A stretch of DNA of 48,568 bases, from assembly GCA_016933275.1 (NCBI GenBank), contig JAFGBI010000065.1:1-48568 (forward strand), written 5' to 3'. Position 1 is the stretch's first letter; each line of letters begins with the position of its first letter. Source of the stretch: Polyangiaceae bacterium (lineage in GTDB: Bacteria > Myxococcota_A > Polyangia > Polyangiales > Polyangiaceae). Position numbers and translations under genes: made by a program. A model generated the notes under the pieces. The model was not told the DNA's origin, ran no database searches, and saw nothing but the letters and a program-made list of their open reading frames with translations. Below are positions 17,856 to 26,282 of the stretch, piece after piece.

Positions 17856-20800
17856 GCGGACCCTCGCGGGGCGCGTCGGGGGTCCGCCTCGCGGCCGTCT
17901 TGGCGGCGGCGGTCCTCTCCGGGGGAGCTGCGCTGGCCTACGAGCTGAGCTGGTCGCGGGCGCTGGTCGTTCCGCTTGGCAACTCGGCGGACGCCGCGGC
18001 GCTGGTGCTCGGGGGATTCATGCTCGGGTTGGCCGTGGGGGCATGGCTCGGAGGGGACGCCGCGGAGCGCGTGCGGTCGCCGCTCCACGCTTACGCAGCT
18101 CTCGAGATAGCGCTCGCCGTGGCCGCGGTCGAGTTTCCGGTGTTGCTCGGGGGCCTCCATAGGGTGCCGCTGGCAGCTCGCTATCCGGTGGCGATAGCGT
18201 TGGTCGCCACGCCGTGTCTCGCTATGGGGGCAACGTTCCCGTTCATCGTGCGCGCGCTGGTTCGCGACAGCGCCGGACTCCCCGCCTGGATCGGGCCGGC
18301 CTATGGCGCCAACACCCTCGGTGCTGCCCTCGGGGCGTGCCTGACGGGGTTCTTCGGGATAGCCTATGCCGGTGTCCTCGGCTCGTCGCGGGCGGGCGCC
18401 GGCGCCGGGCTCGCCGCGGCGTTGCTCGCGCTCCTGGTCGCGGAAACGCGGGCCTGCGGCGCGTCACCCCGCACCGATGGAGAGGCCGAAGGCTCCTGCC
18501 GCGCGCCCATCGTCGAGGTCGCCGCCCGGGTGCCGCCCACGGTGGCCCTCTTCGTGGCGGGCGTGGGAGGTTGCGTGATGCTGGCGGCGGAGGTCCTCTG
18601 GGCGCGAGTCTTGACCTTCGTGTTTGGACACGACACCTACGCCTTCGCCAGCCTCCTCGCGGTGGTGCTCGTGGGACTCGCACTGGGAGGCGTTCTTCAC
18701 CGGCTCGTGGCGCGGCTGACAGACCGTTCGCTCCTGGCCCTGCTGCTAGTCCTTCTGGGTTCCACGCTCCTCGCCAGCTACTGGCTCACCTCGTCACTGG
18801 TGATTGTTCGAGGTCGCGACCCTCTCGGGCTCGACGGGACGGGTAGCTTGGCCACCTCACCCTGGCTGGAGCTCGCGCGCGAGCTCACCATCACCCCCCT
18901 GCTCGTGCTCGCGCCGGCCGTTGCTGCCGGTGCGCTGCTGCCTGCAGCCTGTACGGCCTACGTTCGTGGGCGACAGGATCTCGGGCGGCGGGTGGGGGTT
19001 GTCGTGTTGGTCAACGGCATCGGTTCGATGCTGGGCGCCCTCGGCGGCTCCATGGCGCTCGGCGCCTTGGTAGGGATCCACGACGCCTTCCGGCTGCTCG
19101 CCACCTTCGCGGTGAGCGCTGGCGCGGCCGTCCTGGTGGTGAGCGCGCGGCGTCGGGTAGACCTAGGTGGGGCGCTCGTTCCCCTCGGGCTCTTGGCGGT
19201 GATGCTCGGACTCCTTCCGCCCGCCCTTCCGCGTCAGCTGCTGCTCAGCGCCGTCGGACCTCGCCACCAGGCGCTCCTTCATTACGAAGAGGGGCGCACA
19301 GGCACGGTCTCGGTAATTCAGAACGATCTGAACGGGGAGAAGCAGCTGGTGATCAACGCCGTGAACGAGGTGACCACCCGCCTCGTCCACGACCAGAGCT
19401 TCGCGCTCCTGGGGCACCTCGGTCCGTTGCTCCACCCCGATGCACGGCGCGCCGTGATGATCTGTCTGGGAGCCGGGCTCTCGGCGGGCGCCGCGGTGAC
19501 CCACCCCCTCGACCGATTGGACGTGGTCGATCTCTCTGCTGCGGTGCCCCGCGGTGCGCGGCATTTCGCGAGCGAGAACGGGGGCGTGCTCGACTCCCCG
19601 GTGGTTCACCTCCACACGGACGACGGTCGCCGGTTCCTGCTCGACGCCCGCGAGCCCTACGATGTCGCGATCATCGACTCGACCCACCCCAAGTCGGTGG
19701 ACTCGTGGATCCTGTACACGCGCGAGTTCTACGCCCTGGTCCGAGAGCGACTCGCCGTCGGCGGGGTCGTGGTGCAGTGGCTCCCGCTCCATGGGCTCTC
19801 CGAGCGCGAGTTCAAGATCGTGGTACGAACGTTCCTGTCGGAGCTCCCGACGGCCACCCTGTGGGCCAATGTGGGGTTCGAGACCTACGGCCAGGTCGGC
19901 TATGCGAAGCTCGTCGCGCGCGTCGGTGGACGATTGGAGATCGATCTCGACCGCATCGAGCGAACGCTCGCCATCCCGGCGGTTCGCGCCTCTCTGGAGC
20001 GATACGGGATGGCGAGCGCAGCGGAGATCCTGGCCGCGTATGTAGGGGGGGCCGATGAGCTGGAGGAGTATACGCACGGCGTGCCCGTCCAGACCGATGA
20101 CCGTCCCCTGCTCGCCTATTCGACCCCTTGGTCGCGCGGGCGGCGGATGGTCCCGCGGCTGCTGCTCGGTGTCCAGGGCACGCTCGCCCCGCACCTCACC
20201 AGCGCGCCCAATCACGCGCTCGCTCCGCGGCTCGCCGCGACCCTGGAGGCAGAGCGCTTCGTGCGCGCCGGACGGCTCGAGCGGGCGCTGGAGCTCGCGC
20301 CCGGGAGCCGGCGCCTCTCTCTTTTTGCCGCGCAAGAGGCCACCACGGCGCCGTACTACCTCGCCCTCGCGGAGCGGTATCGTGACGTCCCCGCGGTGCT
20401 CTACGAGGCCGGCACCCAGCTCGGCAATTTGGGGCACCCGGAGGCCGCGCTGGCGGTCCTCGGCCGCGCCCGCGAGCTGGCGCCCCACGACTTCCGGATC
20501 GCGCTCCATCACGCGCTCGCCCTCCGTGCCGTTGGCGAGCTGAGCGGTGCGATCGGGATGCTCGAGGAGCTCCGGCGGAGGGAGTGGGACACCGCGCTGG
20601 TGCATCAGAACCTCGGTGCCCTGCTGCTCGACAGCGGGGAGGCCGGGGTCGCCGCTGGACATCTCGAGACCGCCGTCAACCTCGATCCGCGAGCATCGGG
20701 AGCACGCCTGCTGCTCGCGGAGGCGCGCCTCGCTGCCGGGGATCCTCAGGGGGCCCAGCGGGATGCGGAGATCGTCGCCGCGCAGGAACCGACCGCGTCC

Positions 20801-21292
20801 GAAGCCCAGACGCTGATGGCCCGGGTCAGCCTTGCCGTCGGAGATTGCGCTCGTGCCGCCGAGAGCGCCGAGCGCGCACTTCGGTTCGACCCCACCGTCG
20901 CGGAGTCCCAACGCGCGCGCGCGGCCGCGCGTTTCTGCCTCGGGGACCTGCGCGGCGCCGAATACGCGTACGAAGCCGCCCTCCACGTCGCCCCGGACGA
21001 TGCGATGGCACACGACGAGCTGGGGCAACTCCTGGTTCGGCGGGGGGAGGTCGAGCGGGGCATCCTGCACCACGTGACCGCGCTCGAGATCGCCCCGAAC
21101 GCTGCCGGTATCGCCTATCACCTCGGAGTCGCGCTGCGCCGCGCGGGACGCGACGGTGACGCCCGAGGGGCCCTCTGCCTGGCCCAGAGACTCGCGCCGG
21201 AACACCCCGGGGCGGAGCGTGAGCTCCGGGCGCTGGGGGAGGGGCCCGACCCATGCCGCGGGCTGTGGGTGCCGGTCGGCGGGAGTGACTGA
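17852..21292 (+). CDS. Polytopic membrane protein fused to spermidine-synthase-like and TPR domains
   Basis: A 1146-residue protein starting at the ATGA overlap with hemH (an ATG 15 nt further upstream is possible). Residues about 10-475 contain some ten or more hydrophobic helices in an MFS-like arrangement. Residues about 490-760 form a spermidine-synthase-like Rossmann domain with VMICLGAGLSAGAAV (near 535), DVVDLSAA, HTDDGRRFLLD (near 588) and YDVAIIDSTHPKS; the reading is a SAM-like binding fold, but the spermidine-specific substrate residues cannot be checked by eye. Residues about 830-1140 are TPR repeats. Such fused proteins are common in Myxococcota and are mostly of unknown substrate. 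Membrane location is certain from hydropathy; polyamine synthesis itself is doubtful. Confidence 0.87.
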   Translation: MSGPSRGASGVRLAAVLAAAVLSGGAALAYELSWSRALVVPLGNSADAAALVLGGFMLGLAVGAWLGGDAAERVRSPLHAYAALEIALAVAAVEFPVLLGGLHRVPLAARYPVAIALVATPCLAMGATFPFIVRALVRDSAGLPAWIGPAYGANTLGAALGACLTGFFGIAYAGVLGSSRAGAGAGLAAALLALLVAETRACGASPRTDGEAEGSCRAPIVEVAARVPPTVALFVAGVGGCVMLAAEVLWARVLTFVFGHDTYAFASLLAVVLVGLALGGVLHRLVARLTDRSLLALLLVLLGSTLLASYWLTSSLVIVRGRDPLGLDGTGSLATSPWLELARELTITPLLVLAPAVAAGALLPAACTAYVRGRQDLGRRVGVVVLVNGIGSMLGALGGSMALGALVGIHDAFRLLATFAVSAGAAVLVVSARRRVDLGGALVPLGLLAVMLGLLPPALPRQLLLSAVGPRHQALLHYEEGRTGTVSVIQNDLNGEKQLVINAVNEVTTRLVHDQSFALLGHLGPLLHPDARRAVMICLGAGLSAGAAVTHPLDRLDVVDLSAAVPRGARHFASENGGVLDSPVVHLHTDDGRRFLLDAREPYDVAIIDSTHPKSVDSWILYTREFYALVRERLAVGGVVVQWLPLHGLSEREFKIVVRTFLSELPTATLWANVGFETYGQVGYAKLVARVGGRLEIDLDRIERTLAIPAVRASLERYGMASAAEILAAYVGGADELEEYTHGVPVQTDDRPLLAYSTPWSRGRRMVPRLLLGVQGTLAPHLTSAPNHALAPRLAATLEAERFVRAGRLERALELAPGSRRLSLFAAQEATTAPYYLALAERYRDVPAVLYEAGTQLGNLGHPEAALAVLGRARELAPHDFRIALHHALALRAVGELSGAIGMLEELRRREWDTALVHQNLGALLLDSGEAGVAAGHLETAVNLDPRASGARLLLAEARLAAGDPQGAQRDAEIVAAQEPTASEAQTLMARVSLAVGDCARAAESAERALRFDPTVAESQRARAAARFCLGDLRGAEYAYEAALHVAPDDAMAHDELGQLLVRRGEVERGILHHVTALEIAPNAAGIAYHLGVALRRAGRDGDARGALCLAQRLAPEHPGAERELRALGEGPDPCRGLWVPVGGSD

Positions 21293-21365
21293 GGCGCGTC
21301 ACGGCCTCCGAGGATGACGGAGGGGATACCAATGCTGTTTCGAGGTGTGGTAGACATGGCAGGGC

Positions 21366-22664
21366 ATGTCGTCAGGGGAGCACGCTCGACCGTGGGTTCC
21401 GCGGTGGCTCCTGGTCGTGGCCGGAGTCGCGCTGGGAGGGTACCTCGTCTACCTGCTGCGAGGGATGTTGACGCCGCTAGTGGCGGCCATGCTCCTTGCC
21501 TACCTGCTCGATCCTGTCGTCGATCGCCTCGAGCGCTGGCACATTCCCCGCGGCATGGCGATCACCGTGCTGCTCGGCGCGCTGTTGCTCGTCCTCACCG
21601 TTGTGCTGCTGCTGGTCTTGCCGATGGCGATCCGCGAGGCGGTGGACTTCTTCAAGCATCTGCCCCACCGAGTCGACGTCACCTGGCAGAAGATGGAGCC
21701 CTGGCTCGTTGCGCAGGGGATCACCATCCCCAGCAGCTTCGCGGAGCTGCGAGGTCAGCTGGGGGATCATGTCGGCGATCTCTCCCATCGGATCGTTTCC
21801 AGCGCCGGTGGTGTCGCGACCTATGTCGCCAACAGCACGGTGTCGGCCGTCAACGCCATCGTCACCCTCATTCTCATTCCGATCCTTGCCTTCTACTTCC
21901 TCTACGATTTCGACCGCATGCGGAGCGCGATCGTCGATCTGATCCCTTGGTCGTATCGACCTCTGGTGTTGGAGATTACCACCGACATCGACCAGGTCGT
22001 GGCCCAGTTCATCCGCGGCCAGCTGGTCGTGATGGGGCTCCTCGCCGTGGCCTATTCTGTCGGCTACTCGATCGTCGGGGTGCCGCTCGCGGTGGCGATC
22101 GGGATGCTGGCGGGCGCCGTCTCCTTCATCCCCCACGTGGGAGGGGCTGTCGCGTTGGGGACGGCGCTCCTCGCCTGTATCCTGACGGGCGCCACCTGGC
22201 TGAACCTCGGGTTGGTCGTGGTGGTCCATCTCGCCATCCAGTGGACCGAGGGGTTCGTGGTCACCCCCCGCATCATGGCGGGCCAGGTGGGCCTGCCGGC
22301 GGTCTGGGTGATCCTGGCTTTACTCGGCTTCGGCGAGCTCTTCGGCTTTCTAGGGGTCGTGATCGCGGTGCCGGCAGCAGCCGTCATCAAAACCCTCCTC
22401 GTGCGAGCGATCCGCGCCTACAAGGAGAGCGAGCATTATGGCTCGGCGCCAACCGATCACGATCGCGACCTGGTCCCCGCCCTCGATCCCGAGTCGATTG
22501 CGGCCGCGAACCGCTTGCCCCGCTCCGTGCCGGCGCCGCCCCTGGAGCTCGGACGGCTGCCGAGCGCGACTTCGGACGAGGGGCTTCCCCCTGACACTTC
22601 CATGGAACCGCCGAGGGGGGGCGACTCGGGTGTCGACGAAGTGCCGCCGCGCTCCGAGCACTGA
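21366..22664 (+). CDS. AI-2E family transporter (PerM/YdiK type)
   Basis: A 432-residue integral membrane protein with about seven or eight helices. The layout is that of the AI-2E/PerM family: paired N-terminal helices, a hydrophilic helical segment (about 95-150, VDFFKHLPHRVDVTWQKME), the hydrophobic block NAIVTLILIPILAFYFLYDFDRMR, and the late block GFVVTPRIMAGQVGLPAVWVI with FGELFGFLGVVIAVPAAAVIKTL near 330-350. A cytoplasmic Pro-rich tail of about 75 residues follows. Family members export small molecules or act as Na+/H+ antiporters; the substrate cannot be told from sequence. The start ATG has no strong ribosome site. A six-base hairpin overlaps the stop codon. Confidence 0.9.
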   Translation: MSSGEHARPWVPRWLLVVAGVALGGYLVYLLRGMLTPLVAAMLLAYLLDPVVDRLERWHIPRGMAITVLLGALLLVLTVVLLLVLPMAIREAVDFFKHLPHRVDVTWQKMEPWLVAQGITIPSSFAELRGQLGDHVGDLSHRIVSSAGGVATYVANSTVSAVNAIVTLILIPILAFYFLYDFDRMRSAIVDLIPWSYRPLVLEITTDIDQVVAQFIRGQLVVMGLLAVAYSVGYSIVGVPLAVAIGMLAGAVSFIPHVGGAVALGTALLACILTGATWLNLGLVVVVHLAIQWTEGFVVTPRIMAGQVGLPAVWVILALLGFGELFGFLGVVIAVPAAAVIKTLLVRAIRAYKESEHYGSAPTDHDRDLVPALDPESIAAANRLPRSVPAPPLELGRLPSATSDEGLPPDTSMEPPRGGDSGVDEVPPRSEH

Positions 22665-22680
22665 CGCTTCCCCCAGCGTC
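22663..22680 (+). terminator. Weak hairpin at the end of the AI-2E gene
   Basis: GACGCT and AGCGTC can pair around a six-base loop (TCCCCC), starting in the stop codon. There is no T-tract, so intrinsic termination is uncertain. Confidence 0.25.
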
Positions 22681-23171
22681 GACGAGAGCGAGTCGCGTCG
22701 CGGTGGTCGTCGGGTTCCCCTCGAGCAGCAATCAGGTTGATTGCTTCGTCATATCAACAACCTAGAGCGCCGCACATCCGCGACGCAGAGCTGCGGGACG
22801 AAGCCGTCCGTGCCGCGAAGACCGCGGTCCTCAAGATCGCGGCAGGCGCAGATCGCGGCAGCCTCGCTGACAAGGACCGAGCCCTCGCGATCGCGCGGCG
22901 AAGGGCTCGAGGCTTTCGCTGCTCTAGAAGCCGCGGCGCTCGTCGGTGACGCCGAGATTGCCCACCTGCACGCCCGTCTGCCCGTCGCCCAGCGTCGCAA
23001 CGCCCTCGTCACCGGGCTCCTCGAGTGAGGGGTGCGCAGAGGCGGACGTTCAGGAGCAGGAGCAGGAGCAGGCACTGCACCTCCACATGCTCCCCTGGGA
23101 AGCCGTGCTCGCAGCTGCTCCCGCTCGACCACCGGTCCAGAATCCCTCTGGACTTCCGGCGCCCAGCAGCA
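22665..23171. other. Gene-poor region with decayed repeat and possible gene remnant
   Basis: This 507-bp stretch (between the AI-2E gene and repeat B) contains an inverted decayed copy of repeat A (22720-22772), a short (CAGGAG)n run near 23054-23076, and several overlapping frames without start support. Two pieces look protein-like: on the plus strand GLEAFAALEAAALVGDAEI up to a stop near 23028, and on the minus strand GDEGVATLGDGQTGVQVGN. They overlap on opposite strands, so at most one is real, and neither is a complete gene. I regard it as degenerate DNA. Confidence 0.4.
22720..22772 (-). repeat. Decayed third copy of repeat A (partial, inverted)
   Basis: Read on the plus strand this matches the reverse complement of the right end of repeat A: CTCGAGCAGCAATCAGGTTG, the 7-bp hairpin GCAATCA-GGT-TGATTGC, then ATCAACAACCTAGAGC. 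Identity fades after about 53 bp. The outer CTAG has become CTCG. It is in opposite orientation to the two full copies. Confidence 0.7.
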
Positions 23172-23330
23172 GTCCCTGGGCGGTGCGATCCTGACCGGAC
23201 CTCGCAGGAATTTTTCAATGTTCTCGTGGCCATCGGCAATCAGGCGTCCGCGATCAGGGTCTCCACGTACCACCTGACCGCTGACCGCTGACCGCCGATG
23301 GCCTTTTTGGTTTCGGCTCCGCCGGGCTAG
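23172..23330 (+). repeat. Repeat B, copy 1 (upstream of the 361-residue lipoprotein gene)
   Basis: Shares several blocks in the same order with 24486-24614: GTCCCTGGGCGGTGCGATC, CTCGTGGCCATCGGCAA, CTGACCGCTGACCGCTGA, TGGCCTTTTTGG and TCGGCTCCGCCGGGCTAG. The end contains a small CGGC-TCC-GCCG hairpin and the CTAG tetranucleotide. It runs to 16 nt before the ATG at 23346. Confidence 0.7.
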
Positions 23331-23333
23331 GCT
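23328..23333 (+). promoter_or_regulatory. Putative -10 hexamer TAGGCT before the 361-residue lipoprotein gene
   Basis: TAGGCT ends 12 nt before the ATG at 23346 and overlaps the CTAG end of repeat B, so the repeat may supply part of the promoter. No Shine-Dalgarno is seen between it and the start. Confidence 0.3.
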
Positions 23334-23345
23334 AGGCGCGCTGGC

Positions 23346-24431
23346 ATGGCTTCAGGGGATGCCCCTCGTTCACGAACACCGCGAGCAGCCTCTTGGCCTG
23401 CCTTTGGGGTGCTCTGCCTCGCCCCGCTCTGTCTGGCCGCGAGCTGCGTGAAGGGCATGGCGGGCGAGGGCCTTCGCTGGCGCCTCTTCGCCGCGTATGG
23501 CGCCGAGCAGATGTGCCCGGCAATGCTGTCTCGCGGCGTGCCCCTGTCACTCACGCCGAATGGAACCACGGTCGGGCGGTTCTTTCCCTCCAGCTGTTCG
23601 CACGAGGTCAACAACTCCGCGCGGACCGTGGTCCTCCATTTCGGCGGCACGGGGTACGCATGGACCGCCGTGGCGGGACGTGTCGGGTTCAGCGCCAACA
23701 CCTCGGTCGAGTACGCCATGGACTGGAAGGCGGGGAAGCGGCGGACGACCTACGTATGGGGCAGGCTAGCCCGAGTGATCGCCGGCCCCACCTTCCAGAT
23801 CGGAGGGATCGAGAACAAGGCTGTCGATTGGGCGGCGCGGGAGACACCCCTCGGGGAGATCGCGAACACCTTTGGCCAGCAGATTGGCGTGGGTCAGCTC
23901 GCCCAGGGCTTCACCGTCATCCACCATCCGCGCCGGGGCGACGATTTTTCTCTCGGGATCCTCTATCCGCCCCAGGTGCCCTTCCGCCCCTTCGACACCA
24001 CCGTCGGCCGCCGCCTCGCCTACACCAACGAAACCACCGAGGTTCATGTCCAGCAGGTGGACTTCGTAGGTCCCTTCGCGGTGGTGAAGGCGGACCAGGC
24101 GCTCTTCATCCGGGTGCGGCCGGTCTCGGGACCCAACGTCGAGGCCTTCGTCTTCGAACAAACGAGTGCGGATCCCTGGCGCGAGGGTCTACAGCTAGGC
24201 GCCGAGCTCGCTCCCCCGCCAACCACGCCCCTGGCCTCGTTCCCCATCCCTGCGGGGCCGGAGCAGCGACACCGCATCAAGGTCCAACCCGGTCGCTATT
24301 ACGTCGTGATCGACAACAGCACCAAGATCGGCACCGTGTCTCCGCCATGGAACCCGTTGTCTTCGCTCGGGGCCAACGCCGCCACGGTGGCGATAGCGGT
24401 CGAGCTCGGCGACGAGCGCGAGTCGTTCTGA
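23346..24431 (+). CDS. Lipoprotein of unknown function inside a repeat-flanked segment
   Basis: A 361-residue protein with an N-terminal signal rich in hydrophobic residues ending in a lipobox (CLAPLCLAASC, Cys near residue 34). The mature part has motifs such as AYGAEQMCPAMLSRGVPLSL, FFPSSCSHEVNN and HRIKVQPGRYYVVIDNS, giving a beta-rich impression with two more Cys that may form a disulfide. I do not recognise the family. It is flanked on both sides by copies of repeat B in direct orientation (23172-23330 and 24486-24614), which makes the gene look like a passenger or a duplicated/relocated segment. Codon use is like the neighbours, so recent transfer is not evident. The start lacks a Shine-Dalgarno. 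Confidence 0.75.
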   Translation: MASGDAPRSRTPRAASWPAFGVLCLAPLCLAASCVKGMAGEGLRWRLFAAYGAEQMCPAMLSRGVPLSLTPNGTTVGRFFPSSCSHEVNNSARTVVLHFGGTGYAWTAVAGRVGFSANTSVEYAMDWKAGKRRTTYVWGRLARVIAGPTFQIGGIENKAVDWAARETPLGEIANTFGQQIGVGQLAQGFTVIHHPRRGDDFSLGILYPPQVPFRPFDTTVGRRLAYTNETTEVHVQQVDFVGPFAVVKADQALFIRVRPVSGPNVEAFVFEQTSADPWREGLQLGAELAPPPTTPLASFPIPAGPEQRHRIKVQPGRYYVVIDNSTKIGTVSPPWNPLSSLGANAATVAIAVELGDERESF

Positions 24432-24485
24432 AGCGCTGAACGCGAGCCGCGCCTGACGCGCTAGCGCTGGTCGTCCTCGAGGTCG

Positions 24486-24614
24486 GTCCCCTGGCGGTGT
24501 GATCTCAGGCGGATCTGGCAGAAAGGTCGCCGATGCGCTCGTGGTCATCAGCAAACAGCTCACCCTGACCGCTGACCGCTGGTGGCCTATTGGGCTCCGG
24601 CTCCGCCGGGCTAG
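24486..24614 (+). repeat. Repeat B, copy 2 (downstream of the lipoprotein gene)
   Basis: A diverged direct copy of 23172-23330, about 30 bp shorter. Its terminal CTAG is shared with the first bases of repeat A copy 1 (24611), so B and A are directly joined here. Contains CCGGC-TCC-GCCGG as a small hairpin close to the end. Confidence 0.7.
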
Positions 24615-24770
24615 AGCACCGATCAGGTTGCCAACAGCAACGGCGCCGCTGCAGAAGCACCCGTCCTCAGCGAGGGCACGTTTCCAACGGCGCCTCGGGC
24701 GAGATCTGCTGCCGGTTCGGTGCTCCAGGTTGTTGATTTGACGCAGCAACCAACCTGATTGCTGCTCTAG
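24611..24770 (+). repeat. Repeat A, copy 1: 160-bp element with CTAG-containing inverted ends
   Basis: Exactly 160 bp, gap-free alignable to 35461-35620 with 16 mismatches by my count (90 percent identity). The left end CTAGAGCACCGATCAGGTTG and the right end, read in reverse, CTAGAGCAGCAATCAGGTTG are imperfect inverted repeats. Internal features: GTTGC-CAACA-GCAAC hairpin, two GGCGCC palindromes, and a second inverted end near 24709-24729. It carries no open frame of note. This looks like a MITE-type element; CTAG at both ends fits the YTAR target duplications known for some IS5-family elements, which is inference. Its right end contains the stop codon of the neighbouring minus-strand gene. 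Confidence 0.75.
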
Positions 24771-25804
24771 GACTCGCGACCGTGTTGGACCCGCCAGTCC
24801 ATGGGAAGATCGAGGAACCCCTCGAGACACAGGAAGTCGTAGAGAGCGTCGCACAGCACGGCCCCGGACGCGCTGAAGAGCTCGGGGTCGGTGAAGAACT
24901 TGACGGTCTCTTCGCGAAATTCCCCGCCCTGTTCGCGCAGCCGCGCGAACAGGCAGTCTCCGCAGTAGTTCACCATCTGTTGCATGAAGACCCGTTCCCA
25001 TTCGGTCCGAAACTGGGGAAAGGCGTCGGGCCACACCTTGTAGCCCACGCTGTTCGAGCGGCGCGCCGTCTCGGCGGCGCGGACGGTGATCCGGGCCATG
25101 GCTTCGACCCGCGGCGGGACGTGTCGGGTGAGAAACTCGGTGAGCACGCGGCTGAAGATCGCCAATACCCGCTGCAGCTCCGGCGAACGACGGGAGAGGA
25201 AGGCGACCTGAAGGTCGCGCTCGGTCCGGTCGAGCAAGGCGAAGCTCGCCTGTCGCACCGCGTCGCTCTCGTACTCGAACAGCTCGAGCTCGGCGCGCAT
25301 CCGGTGCTTGTGCCGCTGGAGCAGGTAGAACACCCCTTGTTCCGGGTGGTAGATGCGTCGCTCCTTGTCGCCCTTGGTCTTCTCGTGGAGCTCGCTCTCG
25401 AAGAAGAGCTTGGCCACCCGGTGACCGATCGGTTTGAGCGAGGAGGTGACGAAGCTCGAGCCATCGTGGAAGACGCGCCCGAGGAGGTTGGTGAGGATGC
25501 GGAGTTGCTGCTCCTCCATCTCCTCGGGGCTCTTCCGCGCTTCGCCCGCGGTGGCGACGGCCGCCTGCATGACCCGCAGTTGGGCGACGACCTGGGCGGT
25601 GATGGCGTCGAGCTCCGCGCTCGTCTCGAGATCCCCTCGGTAGTGGACGATTCGAGCCTGCACCTGCTCGTTTAGCAGTCCCAGCGCCTGGAAGGCGAGC
25701 GCGTCCTTCTGGGATTGCGTCATTGCCGGCGCGGCATCCGCGGTGGCGGGGGAGGGCGGCGGGCGGCGAGGTGGCGGGGGCGGGCGCGGGGAGTCGGCGG
25801 ACAC
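24767..25804 (-). CDS. Conserved-looking helical protein of unknown function
   Basis: A 345-residue protein from the GTG at 25804, chosen because TATCCT lies 8 nt upstream and the region before it is AT-richer; an ATG at 25882 (longer) and one at 25723 (MTQSQKDALA, after the Pro-rich linker) are alternatives. After a Pro-rich N-terminus the chain is helical, charged and Leu/Glu/Arg-rich, with motifs such as RRIYHPEQGVFYLLQRHKHR, VPPRVEAMARITVRAAETA and a CGDC near the C-terminus. No signal peptide or membrane helix. I do not recognise a family. Its stop codon TAG is formed by the terminal CTAG of repeat A, so the element probably inserted at or near the 3' end and may have shortened the protein. 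Confidence 0.65.
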   Translation of the reverse strand: MSADSPRPPPPPRRPPPSPATADAAPAMTQSQKDALAFQALGLLNEQVQARIVHYRGDLETSAELDAITAQVVAQLRVMQAAVATAGEARKSPEEMEEQQLRILTNLLGRVFHDGSSFVTSSLKPIGHRVAKLFFESELHEKTKGDKERRIYHPEQGVFYLLQRHKHRMRAELELFEYESDAVRQASFALLDRTERDLQVAFLSRRSPELQRVLAIFSRVLTEFLTRHVPPRVEAMARITVRAAETARRSNSVGYKVWPDAFPQFRTEWERVFMQQMVNYCGDCLFARLREQGGEFREETVKFFTDPELFSASGAVLCDALYDFLCLEGFLDLPMDWRVQHGRES

Positions 25805-26282
25805 GGCCCCCGAGGATACCGCGCTCGGTGGTGTGATACGCAAGAACGTGTCGTCTGGCCGAGAACGGCGGGCTCGATGCATGGCTGGGGCTCAAGGTCG
25901 TAGGGTCCTCGGGGATCCGTTCGGGACCCGCGCCACGGAGGGTCCGTCGGGGTCATCGGTGGGTCATTGGACACTGCTCCAAGAGCAACGGTCAGGCCAT
26001 TCGCAGCGATTCGGACGAGGTCAACGCCCTCGAAGAGGAGGAGCATCGGGTCGACGAGACCGGCCGAGAGACCCGGTTCGGCCTCCGAGCGATCGAGACG
26101 ATGCACCCATGCGACCGACCTGCAGTTAGAGCCTCCCCCAGCGGTTGACCGAGCTCTCGACGCCTCCGCGAAGCTCCCTGGGCGGCCGATCGAGCTCAGG
26201 ACAGCGGGTAGCGACCAGGAGGTCCGGTTCCCCGCCCCCGCCCTCGCCCTGGGAGGGGGCGTGAGCGCGGGGTGGCGAGGAC
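25805..26282. other. Intergenic region, no gene seen
   Basis: A 478-bp region between two minus-strand genes. It contains a GC-rich imperfect hairpin (CGCCCCC...GGGGGCG around 26231-26260) shortly after the end of the 26283 gene, not followed by T residues. It also carries the promoter-like TATCCT for the 24767 gene. Open frames on both strands have no recognisable features. Confidence 0.4.
25813..25818 (-). promoter_or_regulatory. Putative -10 hexamer TATCCT before the GTG at 25804
   Basis: TATCCT on the minus strand ends 8 nt before the GTG. A TTGCGT stands about 19 nt further upstream, a poor -35. No classical Shine-Dalgarno. Confidence 0.35.

Noticed and set aside
19163..21205. 680-codon antisense frame over the spermidine-synthase-like gene
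   Set aside because: Mirror frame of a gene with clear domains; no motifs of its own.
22737..23291. Several small frames between the AI-2E gene and the repeat-flanked lipoprotein
   Set aside because: Overlapping on both strands, no ribosome sites, and interrupted; treated as degenerate sequence.
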